A stretch of DNA of 47,367 bases from an uncultured Mailhella sp. (GCA_944322695.1 CALUPQ010000030.1:1-47367); one strand, 5' to 3'. Positions 1 to 8,241 are shown, numbered from the stretch's first letter. Translations and numbers: made by a program. The notes: generated from the letters alone by a model not told the origin.

Positions 1-27
1 GCGGGTCATTCTCACTTTAACGGACAT
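1..27 (-). CDS. rpsP: 30S ribosomal protein S16, N-terminus only (partial)
   Basis: Reading leftward, an ATG at 27-25 opens MSVKVRMTR before the window ends. A strong ribosome-binding site (AGGAGTGAG, 30-38) precedes it. The peptide resembles the start of bacterial S16, and rpsP directly follows ffh in many bacteria. The ffh stop is only about 31 bases upstream with no terminator between them, so the two are probably co-transcribed. Only nine residues are visible, so the call rests mainly on context. Confidence 0.72.
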
Positions 28-58
28 ATCTCACTCCTGATAGGGATAGGCAGCGGGG

Positions 59-1570
59 CTACCTTTTTTTGTTTTTACGTTTCTGCTTGTCGCGTTTCTT
101 CTTGGTAGCGGACTTTCCGCTGCCAGGTATTCCGGGCACTCCGCCGGGAAGACCCGGCATGCCGCCCATTCCAGGCAGTCCGCCCATGCCGGGCAGACCA
201 CCCAAGCCCGGCATACCGCCCAGGCCGCCCAGCCGGTTCATCATGCCCTGGGGAATGCGGGGCGTGCGTTTGCCGGGCTGCATCATGGACTGCATCATTT
301 TCTTCATCTGTTCGAACTGGCGCAGAAGCGTGTTCACGTCCTGCACCTGTGTGCCCGAGCCCCTGGCGATACGGGCTCTGCGGCTTCCGTTGATGATATC
401 GGGGTTGCGGCGCTCCTGATTCGTCATGGAATTCAGGATGGCTTCCGTCTTGTTCAGCTCCTTTTCATGTCCGCTCATGTCTCCCAGCTTTCCGGCAAGA
501 CCGCCGAGGCCGGGAATCATCTTGATGAGGGACTCAAGCGAGCCGAGCTTGCGCATGTGACGCATCTGGGTGCGGAAGTCCTCAAGGTCGAACTTGGCCT
601 TCTGCATCTTTTTGGCGAGAGCCTCGGCCTCTTCGGCCTGCATTTCGCTCTGCGCCTTTTCCAGCAGGGTGAGCACGTCGCCCATGCCGAGGATGCGTCC
701 CGCAACACGGTCGGGATGGAAGACTTCCATTTCGGAAAGCTTTTCGCCCATGCCGACAAATTTTACCGGTGCGCCCGTGACCGACTTGATGGAGAGCGCG
801 GCGCCGCCTCTGGCGTCGCCGTCCATCTTGGTGAGAACGACGCCCGTTATGCCCAGATGGTTGTTGAACGATTCGGCAACGGTAACGGCGTCCTGACCGG
901 TCATGGCGTCTGCCACGAACAGGATTTCCTGCGGATTCACGGCGCTCTTGATGGCCACAAGTTCCTGCATGAGCGGTTCGTCCACATGCAGACGGCCCGC
1001 CGTGTCGAGGATGACCACGGTGCACTGCTTCGCCTTGGCGTCCTCAACGGCCGCGCGGGCGATGTCCACCGGATTCATGTCCGGCGTGGAATCGAAGCAG
1101 GGGATGTCGAGCTGCTTGGCCAGCGTGCGCAGCTGGTCGATGGCGGCGGGGCGGTACACGTCGGCGGGAACAAGGTAGGGGCGCATCTTCTGCTTGCGCA
1201 GAAGAAGGGCCAGCTTGCCCGAAGAGGTGGTTTTGCCCGAACCCTGAAGGCCGACCATGAGAATGACGGCGGGCTGCGCGCCCTGAAGCTTCAGACCGGT
1301 GTCTTCACCGCCGAGCAGTTTGACCAGCTCGTCGTGAACAACCTGGATGACCTGCTGCGCGGGAGTGACGCCCTTCATGACCTGCACGCCGAGCGCGGCC
1401 TCGCGCACACGGTCCACAAATTCCTTGACAATCTTGAAGTTCACGTCGGCTTCGAGAAGCGCGAGGCGTACTTCACGCAGAGCGTCCTGAATATTGGATT
1501 CCGTGAGCTGAGCGCGACCGCTGAGATTGCGGAACACGCCGGAGAGTCGGTCTGTCAGGCTTTCAAACAT
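59..1570 (-). CDS. ffh: Signal recognition particle protein Ffh (SRP54 GTPase)
   Basis: Ffh binds 4.5S RNA and the signal sequences of nascent membrane and secreted proteins, and delivers ribosomes to FtsY. The 503-residue product has the N helical bundle (about 1-90), the G domain with P-loop GLQGSGKTT near residue 108 and DTAGR near 190, TKMDGDARGG near 248, and a methionine-rich M domain (about 320-440). The tail (about 440-503) is unusual: it alternates Gly, Met, Leu and Pro in GLPGMGG-like units and ends in a Lys/Arg-rich stretch. This makes the protein longer than E. coli Ffh (about 450). It probably lies in an operon with rpsP downstream and is divergent from selB. Identification is very secure. 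Confidence 0.98.
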   Translation of the reverse strand: MFESLTDRLSGVFRNLSGRAQLTESNIQDALREVRLALLEADVNFKIVKEFVDRVREAALGVQVMKGVTPAQQVIQVVHDELVKLLGGEDTGLKLQGAQPAVILMVGLQGSGKTTSSGKLALLLRKQKMRPYLVPADVYRPAAIDQLRTLAKQLDIPCFDSTPDMNPVDIARAAVEDAKAKQCTVVILDTAGRLHVDEPLMQELVAIKSAVNPQEILFVADAMTGQDAVTVAESFNNHLGITGVVLTKMDGDARGGAALSIKSVTGAPVKFVGMGEKLSEMEVFHPDRVAGRILGMGDVLTLLEKAQSEMQAEEAEALAKKMQKAKFDLEDFRTQMRHMRKLGSLESLIKMIPGLGGLAGKLGDMSGHEKELNKTEAILNSMTNQERRNPDIINGSRRARIARGSGTQVQDVNTLLRQFEQMKKMMQSMMQPGKRTPRIPQGMMNRLGGLGGMPGLGGLPGMGGLPGMGGMPGLPGGVPGIPGSGKSATKKKRDKQKRKNKKR

Positions 1571-1604
1571 CGTCTTTCCCGTTCTTATGACTTGGAACTA
1601 AGAA

Positions 1605-1633
1605 CCGTTACGCAACTTTTTCCTTCAAGTCAA
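1605..1633 (-). promoter_or_regulatory. Candidate sigma-70 promoter for ffh
   Basis: On the minus strand TTGACT (1633-1628) is separated by 17 bases from TAACGG (1610-1605). The -35 is good and the -10 is weak. Transcription would start near 1598, about 28 bases before the ffh ATG. Confidence 0.4.
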
Positions 1634-1683
1634 GTTTAACTTGGGCAAAGCGTGTTCCGGCCGTAGGGACGGGCTCTTGCCTC

Positions 1684-1712
1684 TTGCCCTTACGCGCCGG
1701 GGCGGCTATTCT
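1684..1712 (+). promoter_or_regulatory. Candidate sigma-70 promoter for selB
   Basis: TTGCCC (1684-1689), a 17-base spacer and TATTCT (1707-1712). The predicted start near 1719 lies about 30 bases ahead of the chosen selB ATG at 1750. It also argues against the upstream in-frame start at 1684, which would fall inside this promoter. Confidence 0.6.
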
Positions 1713-1749
1713 GCAGGTTCCGCAGAGAAACAGTATTTCAGGAGCTGTC

Positions 1750-3666
1750 ATGTCTGTCATCATGGGAACCGCCGGGCATATCGACCACGGCAAGACATCG
1801 CTCATCAGGGCGCTTACCGGTATAGACTGCGACCGCCTCGGCGAAGAAAAGCGCCGCGGCATCACCATAGAACTGGGCTTTGCCTACGTTGACCTTCCCG
1901 GCGGCGTGCGCATGGGCATCGTGGACATGCCCGGCCATGAGCGTTTCGTGCGCACCATGGTGGCCGGCGCCTCCGGCATAGACTTCGTTCTTCTGGTCAT
2001 TTCCGCCGACGAAGGCGTCATGCCGCAGACGCGCGAGCATCTGGAAATATGCACGCTGCTCGGTGTGAAGCACGGCCTCGTGGCGCTCACCAAAATAGAC
2101 ATGGTGGACGAAGAGATGCTGGAACTGGCCACGGAGGACGTGAAGGATTTTCTGAAGGGAACCTTCCTTGAAGGTGCTCCCGTGTTCCCCGTTTCTTCCG
2201 TGACGGGGCAGGGACTGGACGAGCTGCGCCGCGCCATTGCCGAGGAGAGCCGCCGTCAGCCTCATCGCCGTTCCGACTTGTTCCGTCTGCCCGTGGACCG
2301 CGTGTTTTCTCTTAAAGGACACGGCACCGTGGTGACGGGAACGCTTGTTTCCGGCTCCGCCGTCTGCGGGGACGAAGTTGAGCTTCTGCCGAGCGGCAGG
2401 CGCTCGCATATCCGCAGCATACAGAGTCACGGCGAGGGGCAGGAAAAGGCCGAGGCCGGGCACCGCATTTCCCTGAACCTGCATGGCCTTGCCGTGGAGG
2501 ACATCAGCCGCGGCGACGTGGTCACCCATATGGGCGCCATGAAGAATTCCAGGCGCTGGATTGTCGAGCTGACCTGTCTCAAGTCTTCTCCCCGCGGGCT
2601 GCGCCATCGTGGAGAAATCCATTTCCATCACAGTGCGCGCGAGCTTGCCGCCCGTCTGTATTTCTACGACCGTGACCGGCTGGAGCCCGGAGAGACAGTT
2701 CTTGCCGAAGCGCATTTTTCCGAACCTGTGGCCGGCATTTTTGCGGACCGGTGCATCGTGCGGGCCTTTTCTCCCCTGCGCACCGTGGCGGGCGGCTCCA
2801 TCCTCTATCCGCTGGATACGGCCCCCCGTCGCAGCCATATAAGCGAGGAGATGCAGGCTCGCCTGCTGGCCCTGCCCGATGCGGACGAAGAGAGCCGCAT
2901 AGCCGTGCAGCTTGAGCTCGCCGGGCGCTTCGGGGCAACGCTGGCAGACCTTTCCATTCTGACCGACCTTGGCAGAAAGCAGCTTGAGAAGCATCTGTCG
3001 GCCATGTCCGGCAAGGGAAGCGCCTTCTGCTGGGACAAGGATGCAAAATGCTGGATTTCTCAGGTCTGGATGGAAAAACTGCTGGAGCGGGCGCTTGCCT
3101 CCACCGAGGCCTTCCACAAGAAGAATCCGCTGGAGCAGGGCATGGCCAAGGGCGTCATTCTTGCGGGCATGGGAGCCGCCGTGCCGCCCAAGCTCGCGCA
3201 TTACGTGCTGGAGAAGCTGATACGCTCGGGAAGGCTTGTGGTCGAAGGCGAGCTTTTGCGTCTGCCGGAGCATAAGGTTTCGCTGGCGGACGACCAGCAG
3301 GCGCTGAAGGAAGCGCTCATGAAGGCGCATCTGGTTTCTCCTCTCATGCCGCCGAATCATACGGAGCTCTTTGCCGAGCTCGGCATCACGGCCCGGCAGG
3401 CACAGCCCATTTTCAAGCTGCTGGTTGCGGACGGGGCGCTGGTGAAAATCAAGGAAGATTTGTATTACCTCTCTCCCGTAATGGAGGAGCTCAGGCAGAA
3501 GGTGCGCGATTTTCTTCTTGCCCATGCCGAGATAACTCCCGGCGACTTCCGGGATATTTCGGGCATATCGCGAAAGAACGGCATTGCGCTTCTGGAGCAT
3601 TTCGACAAGGAGCAGCTCACCATGCGCGTCGGCGACAAGAGAGTGCTGCGCGGCAGGAGCGCGTGA
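1750..3666 (+). CDS. selB: Selenocysteine-specific elongation factor SelB
   Basis: SelB is the EF-Tu-like GTPase that carries Sec-tRNA to UGA codons marked by a SECIS hairpin. The 638-residue product starts [16 protein letters not shown], which contains the SelB P-loop (G9-T16). DMPGHERF follows near residue 57 and TKID near 112, then EF-Tu-like beta-barrel domains and a C-terminal half made of winged-helix repeats that bind the SECIS RNA. The ATG at 1750 is chosen because CAGGAG lies just upstream and the family begins at this point; the open frame runs 22 codons further up. An exonuclease gene starts one base after the stop. No selA, selC or selD is seen here, but SelB implies that the organism makes selenoproteins such as formate dehydrogenase. 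Confidence 0.97.
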   Translation: MSVIMGTAGHIDHGKTSLIRALTGIDCDRLGEEKRRGITIELGFAYVDLPGGVRMGIVDMPGHERFVRTMVAGASGIDFVLLVISADEGVMPQTREHLEICTLLGVKHGLVALTKIDMVDEEMLELATEDVKDFLKGTFLEGAPVFPVSSVTGQGLDELRRAIAEESRRQPHRRSDLFRLPVDRVFSLKGHGTVVTGTLVSGSAVCGDEVELLPSGRRSHIRSIQSHGEGQEKAEAGHRISLNLHGLAVEDISRGDVVTHMGAMKNSRRWIVELTCLKSSPRGLRHRGEIHFHHSARELAARLYFYDRDRLEPGETVLAEAHFSEPVAGIFADRCIVRAFSPLRTVAGGSILYPLDTAPRRSHISEEMQARLLALPDADEESRIAVQLELAGRFGATLADLSILTDLGRKQLEKHLSAMSGKGSAFCWDKDAKCWISQVWMEKLLERALASTEAFHKKNPLEQGMAKGVILAGMGAAVPPKLAHYVLEKLIRSGRLVVEGELLRLPEHKVSLADDQQALKEALMKAHLVSPLMPPNHTELFAELGITARQAQPIFKLLVADGALVKIKEDLYYLSPVMEELRQKVRDFLLAHAEITPGDFRDISGISRKNGIALLEHFDKEQLTMRVGDKRVLRGRSA

Positions 3667-3667
3667 C

Positions 3668-4186
3668 ATGGCCGTAGCGGTGGCTCTTGATTTTGAAACC
3701 TCCGACAAGTACGCCGACAGCGCCTGTGCGCTGGGCATGGTCCGCATCAGGGACGGAAAGGTGACGGACAGCTGGTACCGGCTCATCCGTCCGCCCCGCA
3801 GCCGGGTGTATTTTACCGAAATCCACGGGCTGACGTGGGAGATGCTGAAGGACGAGAAGGGCTTTGCCGAGCTGTGGCCGGAAATTTCCTCCTTCCTTTC
3901 CGGAGCGGAATTTCTCGTGGCGCACAACGCCACGTTCGACAGACGCGTTCTTCTGGGCTGCTGCCGCAGTTTCGGACTGGAGAGTCCGTCCCTGCCCTTT
4001 GTCTGTACGGTGAAGGGCTCAAGGCGCGGACTCGGACTGCCGCACAACAGGCTCAACGACGTGTGCGCCCATCTGGGGCTTGAACTCGACCATCACAACG
4101 CCGCTTCCGATGCCATGGCCGCGGCGAACATCTACATTCATCTCCGCTCCCTCGGTCTGTCCGATGAAGACATGCTGCTGAAATGA
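3668..4186 (+). CDS. DnaQ-like 3'-5' exonuclease (DEDDh family)
   Basis: A single-domain exonuclease of 172 residues, related to the DNA polymerase III epsilon subunit, that would remove nucleotides from 3' ends. The motifs are in order: Exo I LDFET (about 7-11), Exo II AHNATFD (about 83-89), and Exo III HHNAASDA near 142, which supplies the His and last Asp of the DEDDh set. The ATG at 3668 has AGGAG upstream, inside the end of selB, and begins one base after the selB stop, so translation is probably coupled. The frame is open further upstream, but that part overlaps selB and is not conserved-looking. No polymerase or BRCT domain is attached. Its substrate cannot be told from the sequence. 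Confidence 0.88.
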   Translation: MAVAVALDFETSDKYADSACALGMVRIRDGKVTDSWYRLIRPPRSRVYFTEIHGLTWEMLKDEKGFAELWPEISSFLSGAEFLVAHNATFDRRVLLGCCRSFGLESPSLPFVCTVKGSRRGLGLPHNRLNDVCAHLGLELDHHNAASDAMAAANIYIHLRSLGLSDEDMLLK

Positions 4187-4206
4187 GGAAAGCGGGGACG
4201 CAAGTC

Positions 4207-4235
4207 TTGCCCGCCGGCCCCGTCGGCTCTATACT
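4207..4235 (+). promoter_or_regulatory. Candidate sigma-70 promoter for the zinc-ribbon/Yip1 gene
   Basis: TTGCCC (4207-4212), 17 bases, TATACT (4230-4235). Predicted transcription start near 4242 gives a leader of about 22 bases before the ATG at 4264. The layout matches the selB and pgpA promoters in this window. Confidence 0.6.
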
Positions 4236-4263
4236 GGGAAAAGCAAAGTGCTGTGAGGTAGCC

Positions 4264-5346
4264 ATGATTATCGAATGTCCTTCCTGCCGGTTCAGGCGAG
4301 ATGTGCCGTCATCCTCCGTCCGGCCCGGCAAAAAATATAAAGTGACCTGTCCGCGCTGCTCTTTCGTGTTCCATTTCTCCCTGCCCGAGCAGGAGACCCC
4401 TTCCGCGGAGGAGGACGCCTTTTCTTCTGCCGCGAGGCAGGCTGAGCCCGTCGCCGCACAGGAACCTGTCCGCCCCGAAGCGGAGGAGAAGCCCTCTGTC
4501 CCCCATCTTTCCACGGAGCAGGAGGGAGACGACCCGCTGCCTCCCGGGGCTCAGATTCCCCAGTTCAGCCGGGAAGAGCCTGCTGCTGAAAAGAAAGAGG
4601 AAAAGCCCGAGGAAAAACGGGAGGAGCCGCAGCGTCCGCTCAGCATCTGGGAGCGCTGGCAGAGCATGCGGGAACACGTTCGCCAGTATGACGAGGAGCA
4701 GGAGGAGCCTGCTTCAAGAAACGACGGCAGGCCCGACGGCGCGCCGTGGGAAAGCCCGGAATACTACGGCTTCTGGGGCAGCTTTTCCCGTACGCTTCTC
4801 GGCGTGCTCTTTCATGCGCCGGATTTCTTCCGGCATGTGCGCTGTAACTTTTCCGTCATCCGGCCCATTCTTTTTTATGTGCTTCTGAGTCTGTTCCAGA
4901 TGCTGGCCTCCCGCCTGTGGTCCATGAAGGCTCTCAGGGAACTGACGGCCACGGCTACGGACCCGCAGGTGCTGGCCATGGCCGAGACGCTGATGCAGAG
5001 CATGAACCTTCCGCTCATGCTGCTGGTCACGCCGTTCTTTTCCATCTTTCAGGCGGTGATTCTGGCCGGGCTGTATCATCTCATGATTCGCATGGTGCAG
5101 CCGGACAGGGCGGATTTCGCCACCACGCTGCGCGTGGTGTGCTACAGCGCCGCTCCGCTGGTTCTGTGCATCGTGCCCATGGTGGGCAGCCTCATAGCGT
5201 CCATCTGGTTCGTGTCCGCGGCCTTCATCGGCTGCAAGTTCGCGTTGAACCTTTCCTGGGTACGCACGGTGCTGGCGCTTCTGCCGCTTTATATTCTGGA
5301 ATTTGCCCTGGTTTCCCAGATTCCCGCCTTCATGGCCGGGATGTAA
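4264..5346 (+). CDS. Zinc-ribbon (MJ0042-type) and Yip1-domain membrane protein
   Basis: This 360-residue protein opens with a small zinc ribbon, ECPSCRFR (Cys near 5 and 8) paired with TCPRCSFVF (Cys near 31 and 34), as in the MJ0042 family often found at the N-terminus of delta-proteobacterial proteins. A long charged linker rich in Glu, Pro and Lys (about 45-160) follows. The C-terminal half (about 170-360) is a Yip1-like domain with about five hydrophobic segments. The start at 4264 follows GAGGTAGCC and puts the first Cys pair at its usual place. No partner gene is evident; it has its own promoter and a terminator follows. The biochemical role is unknown; a membrane-organising or sensing role would be a guess. 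Confidence 0.85.
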   Translation: MIIECPSCRFRRDVPSSSVRPGKKYKVTCPRCSFVFHFSLPEQETPSAEEDAFSSAARQAEPVAAQEPVRPEAEEKPSVPHLSTEQEGDDPLPPGAQIPQFSREEPAAEKKEEKPEEKREEPQRPLSIWERWQSMREHVRQYDEEQEEPASRNDGRPDGAPWESPEYYGFWGSFSRTLLGVLFHAPDFFRHVRCNFSVIRPILFYVLLSLFQMLASRLWSMKALRELTATATDPQVLAMAETLMQSMNLPLMLLVTPFFSIFQAVILAGLYHLMIRMVQPDRADFATTLRVVCYSAAPLVLCIVPMVGSLIASIWFVSAAFIGCKFALNLSWVRTVLALLPLYILEFALVSQIPAFMAGM

Positions 5347-5367
5347 CGACGTTTTCCTTCCCATGAG

Positions 5368-5395
5368 AAAAGGCGGTGCGTGAGCGCCGCCTTTT
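5368..5395. terminator. Bidirectional intrinsic terminator
   Basis: AAAAGGCGG (5368-5376) pairs with CCGCCTTTT (5387-5395), with T-rich sequence following on either strand. It sits between convergent genes: the Yip1 protein (plus) and the mltG operon (minus). Confidence 0.75.
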
Positions 5396-5505
5396 CGTTT
5401 TGTCTTTTCCGCTGAAGGAATGCGTGTGTTGCGGAATGGGCGGAGGCTTCCGGCGTCTTTCCTTATAAAAGGATGCCGCGCGAGCCCCTTCCGTCGCGGA
5501 GAGAG

Positions 5506-5634
5506 TCAGGAGGCAAAGAAGCCCGTGACCTTCAACAGCAGCAGGCAGAGTCCCAGCATGGCGAGGCAGGCGAGGGTGGAAGCGAGATGGAAGAGAATTT
5601 TCATCCGTAAGGGCTCCGATGCCGTTTGCTTCAT
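5506..5634 (-). CDS. Possible small membrane protein (42 residues)
   Basis: An open frame starts six bases after the mltG stop. AGGA lies just ahead of its ATG, inside the end of mltG, which suggests translational coupling. The product starts MKQTASEPLR and then has one continuous hydrophobic stretch rich in Leu, Ala and Cys, ending VTGFFAS. A second ATG at 5604 would give 32 residues. The layout of a single transmembrane segment fits known bacterial small membrane proteins, but length and composition alone could arise by chance. No family is recognised. Confidence 0.4.
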   Translation of the reverse strand: MKQTASEPLRMKILFHLASTLACLAMLGLCLLLLKVTGFFAS

Positions 5635-5640
5635 CCGGTC

Positions 5641-6831
5641 CTATCTGCCGCCGCGGCGCAAGGCGGCCCGGTATTCGCGTACGGCCCTGTTGTGCTCTGT
5701 GAGGGTTTTGGAGAAAGTGTGCCCTCTGTCGCGTCCGGTGGCTACGAAATAGAGAAAGTCGTGCTCTTCCGGATGGATGGCCGCTTTCAGCGCCTGCGCG
5801 CCGAAGGAGCAGATGGGGCCCGGAGGAAGCCCGGGATTCTGATAGGTGTTGTAGCGGTTTTTGGCATTGTCGAGGTGACTTCTCAGCAGGGGGCCTTCAA
5901 AACTTCGTCCCAGACCGTAGATGACGGTGGGGTCGGCCTGCAGGAGCATGCCTTTCTTCAGCCGGTTGACATATACCCCGGCCACACGGGCGCGCTCTTC
6001 GGGAACGCCGGTTTCCTTTTCCACGATGGAGGCGAGAACGACCAGCCGCTTGAGCTCTTCGGCGGAAGGACGCTTGCCGTCGGGCCAGAGTTTGTCAGCC
6101 TGCCGCCAGAACGTGTCCACAAGACGGTTGGCCACGGCCCGGGCCGCTTCGGCGTTCATTTCGCGAGGGCGGGGCAGCATATAGGTTTCCGGGAAGAGGA
6201 AGCCTTCGGCGGAGTCGAAGGGAATGCCCCAATGACGGAGGAATGCGGGGTCGTGGATGACGGAGGTGAAGTCCGCAGCCTTGCAGAATCCTTCCTTCTC
6301 CACAAGTTCCGCCACGTCCCACCATGCCAGGCCTTCGCGTATGGTCAGGCGGTAGAGCATGGACTTGCCGGACACCAGCATGTCCAGCACCTTTTCGGGC
6401 AGCCAGCCGGTATGCAGCAGAAAGCGTCCGGCCTGAATATTGCGGCTTTTTTCCTTGTAGCGGGTCAGAAGCTGGAAACGGCTGGAGCTCGTGATGACGC
6501 CCTGCTTTTCCAGCGTGTTTGCCACCTGCGCCAGCGTCATGCCGGGCTCGATGTCCACGATGAGACTGGTTCCCGGATTGGCGGGCGGCGTGTTCAGGAA
6601 GGTGCGGGCGTCGTGCCAGGCGTAGAGAACGACGGAAAGACAGAGCGCCAGCGTGAAAAGAAAAAGCCACAGCAGGGGGCGGCGTTTTTTGCGCTCAGGC
6701 CTTGAGGGCGGAGCATCCTGTCCGCCGGAGGCGTTTCCTTCCGGTTGGGCGGAAGGCGCGGCGGGGGTGTTTTCGGGAGCGTTTTCCCGGGGGGCGGCTT
6801 CACGGTCGTGCTTGTCGTTTTCCGGAGTCAT
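5641..6831 (-). CDS. mltG: Endolytic murein transglycosylase MltG (YceG-like)
   Basis: MltG cuts nascent peptidoglycan strands at the outer face of the inner membrane and so sets glycan length. The 396-residue protein has a charged, Pro/Glu-rich cytoplasmic N-terminus, one transmembrane segment (about 52-72), a LysM-like region and the YceG catalytic domain. The catalytic Glu is in the segment ASIVEKETGVPEER, followed by ADPTVIYGLG, both typical of the family. Its ATG overlaps the ruvX stop by four bases (ATGA), as expected in one operon with pgpA and ruvX. Confidence 0.95.
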   Translation of the reverse strand: MTPENDKHDREAAPRENAPENTPAAPSAQPEGNASGGQDAPPSRPERKKRRPLLWLFLFTLALCLSVVLYAWHDARTFLNTPPANPGTSLIVDIEPGMTLAQVANTLEKQGVITSSSRFQLLTRYKEKSRNIQAGRFLLHTGWLPEKVLDMLVSGKSMLYRLTIREGLAWWDVAELVEKEGFCKAADFTSVIHDPAFLRHWGIPFDSAEGFLFPETYMLPRPREMNAEAARAVANRLVDTFWRQADKLWPDGKRPSAEELKRLVVLASIVEKETGVPEERARVAGVYVNRLKKGMLLQADPTVIYGLGRSFEGPLLRSHLDNAKNRYNTYQNPGLPPGPICSFGAQALKAAIHPEEHDFLYFVATGRDRGHTFSKTLTEHNRAVREYRAALRRGGR

Positions 6832-7256
6832 GCCAGCAGTCTCCTTTCTTCGGGCTGGTCGAGGAAACTTTCGAGAATGAGCACGGCGGCCTGCTGGTCC
6901 ACCACCTTCTTCACTTCCCGGAAGCCCATGCCGAAGTCGTAGAGTTCATGTTCTGCGGCCGCACTGCTGAGCGCCTCGTTCATCCAGTACACGGGCAGCG
7001 TGGTGCGGCGTTTCAAAGATTCCACGAAGTGACGCACCTGTACCGTGGTGAGACACTCCGTACCGTCGGTATGGAGAGGCAGTCCCACGACGATGGCTTC
7101 GGCCTGCTCCTTTTTCAGAAGGTTCAGAAGTTCTGCGAAAAACGCGGCCTTTGTTTCCCTTTTCAGGGTGCAGCGCGGAAAGGCGAACTCGCCGTCCACG
7201 TCGGAAACGGCGATGCCCACGCGTTTGAGGCCGTAATCGATGGCGACGTATTTCAT
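6828..7256 (-). CDS. ruvX: RuvX/YqgF family Holliday-junction resolvase-like nuclease
   Basis: RuvX is an RNase H-fold protein linked to pre-16S rRNA 5' end processing and able to resolve Holliday junctions in vitro. The product is 142 residues, the usual length. It starts MKYVAIDYGLKRVGIAVSD, which carries the first catalytic Asp, then has VVGLPLHTDG and a C-terminal VVDQQAAVLILESF holding the last acidic residue. The start at 7256 matches the family start; the frame is open for 33 more codons upstream, but those overlap pgpA. It begins four bases after the pgpA stop and overlaps mltG. Confidence 0.93.
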   Translation of the reverse strand: MKYVAIDYGLKRVGIAVSDVDGEFAFPRCTLKRETKAAFFAELLNLLKKEQAEAIVVGLPLHTDGTECLTTVQVRHFVESLKRRTTLPVYWMNEALSSAAAEHELYDFGMGFREVKKVVDQQAAVLILESFLDQPEERRLLA

Positions 7257-7260
7257 GGCA

Positions 7261-7776
7261 TTACAGGGAAAGAAGACCGGGGCAGAAAAAGTGCAGGGCC
7301 AGCATGATGAGACTGACGCACAGAAGCGCCCATATTCCGGCCAGCACGTCGTCAATCATGATGCCCCATCCTGCGGGCAGCCAGCTTTCCGAAGCGTGCA
7401 CGGGCCACGGTTTCCAGATGTCGAAAAGACGGAAGAAAAAGAAGGGCACGAGCAGAAAGAGAACATCCCGCCAGGAGGACGCGGCGGAAAAGCTGCCGAG
7501 GGCGAGCATGGTAATCCACTGTCCCACGAGTTCATCAATGACGACGCATCCCGGGTCCTGCCTATTCAGCAGAACTTCCGCACGGGAAGCGGCAAGGCCG
7601 CCGAGAACGAACAATACGGCCAGAAACGCGAGGCGCAGGGGCAGGCTCAGCGGAAGAAAGAGAAAAGGCGCCAGAAGGGCGGCGCAGAAGGAGCCCGCCG
7701 TGCCGGGCGCCTTGGGGGAGAGCCCCGCGGGACCGAGGCGGCAGAAATGCAGAAGAACGGTATCGAAGGAAGTCAT
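7261..7776 (-). CDS. pgpA: Phosphatidylglycerophosphatase A
   Basis: PgpA dephosphorylates phosphatidylglycerol phosphate to phosphatidylglycerol at the inner membrane. The 171-residue protein shows the family motifs PGTAGS (about 24-29), DPGCVVIDELVGQW (about 75-88), the FRLFDIWKPWP segment (about 113-123) and GWGIMIDDVLAG (about 135-146), with several hydrophobic segments between them. It is the first gene of a tight operon with ruvX and mltG, and a good promoter lies just upstream. Confidence 0.95.
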   Translation of the reverse strand: MTSFDTVLLHFCRLGPAGLSPKAPGTAGSFCAALLAPFLFLPLSLPLRLAFLAVLFVLGGLAASRAEVLLNRQDPGCVVIDELVGQWITMLALGSFSAASSWRDVLFLLVPFFFFRLFDIWKPWPVHASESWLPAGWGIMIDDVLAGIWALLCVSLIMLALHFFCPGLLSL

Positions 7777-7805
7777 GAAAACTCCGGAACGGCGAGATTT
7801 GATTC

Positions 7806-7834
7806 AGAATAGAAGGTACGGCTTCTCTTGGCAA
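7806..7834 (-). promoter_or_regulatory. Candidate sigma-70 promoter for pgpA-ruvX-mltG
   Basis: Minus strand: TTGCCA (7834-7829), 17 bases, TATTCT (7811-7806). Start of transcription near 7799 gives a leader of about 23 bases with GGAG before the pgpA ATG. Confidence 0.65.
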
Positions 7835-7970
7835 GGGGAAGGGGAGCGCGGGGACTTGGCAGCTCCGGCTCGGAAGTCCTGAGGATGAGGGCGAGCCGGA
7901 CAACAAGGCGGGGATTCCTCGCTCAGGGGGCAGGGAGGCTTCCCGTGCTCCTCTTCCAGAGAAAGGCCGT

Positions 7971-8025
7971 TATGTTCGGTATGGTTTCGCTTTTTGGGGG
8001 AAAGAAGGCCGCCATTTCGAACATA
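7971..8025. repeat. Widely spaced inverted repeat in a non-coding gap
   Basis: TATGTTCGGTATGG (7971-7984) is matched in inverted orientation by CCATTTCGAACATA (8012-8025), 12 of 14 positions, with 27 bases between the arms. It lies in the gap between the pgpA promoter and the tRNA-Leu promoter (about 7835-8101), where I see no convincing gene. It could be a pair of protein-binding sites or a loose RNA hairpin. Confidence 0.4.
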
Positions 8026-8101
8026 GGACGTTTTTTGAAGAAAAGACGTTGCACGCCGGCCGTATTTTTCGGGAAAAGAGTGTCCAGAACGCACGTTTTT
8101 C

Positions 8102-8130
8102 TTGTCATCCTTTTTCAGTGCTGATACGAA
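8102..8130 (+). promoter_or_regulatory. Candidate promoter for tRNA-Leu
   Basis: TTGTCA (8102-8107), 17 bases, TACGAA (8125-8130), with an extended -10 TG at 8122-8123. Transcription would begin only one or two bases before the mature tRNA 5' end at 8139, so the leader is very short if this is right. Confidence 0.4.
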
Positions 8131-8138
8131 AGACGTGT

Positions 8139-8225
8139 GCCCGGGTGGCGAAACTGGTATACGCAAGGGACTTAAAATCCCTCGTCCGCAAGGACTTGCG
8201 GGTTCAAGCCCCGCACCGGGTACCA
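8139..8225 (+). tRNA. tRNA-Leu (anticodon TAA)
   Basis: A class II tRNA of 87 bases including an encoded CCA (8223-8225). The anticodon stem AGGGA/TCCCT encloses loop CTTAAAA with anticodon TAA at 8173-8175. A long variable arm GTCC-GCAA-GGAC follows, then a T stem GCGGG/CCCGC with loop TTCAAGC. The acceptor stem has a G1-U72 wobble, also seen in E. coli tRNA-Leu, and an odd G7-A66 mismatch at its base. All other features are normal. Confidence 0.95.
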
Positions 8226-8241
8226 AAGGATGTTCAAGAAG

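Noticed and set aside
1738..4056. 772-codon open frame on the minus strand
   Set aside because: Antisense to selB and the exonuclease; no family resemblance and no ribosome-binding site.
7804..8226. 140-codon minus-strand frame starting MVPGAGLEPASP
   Set aside because: This start is the well-known false peptide read from the antisense strand of a tRNA gene; the tRNA-Leu fully explains it.
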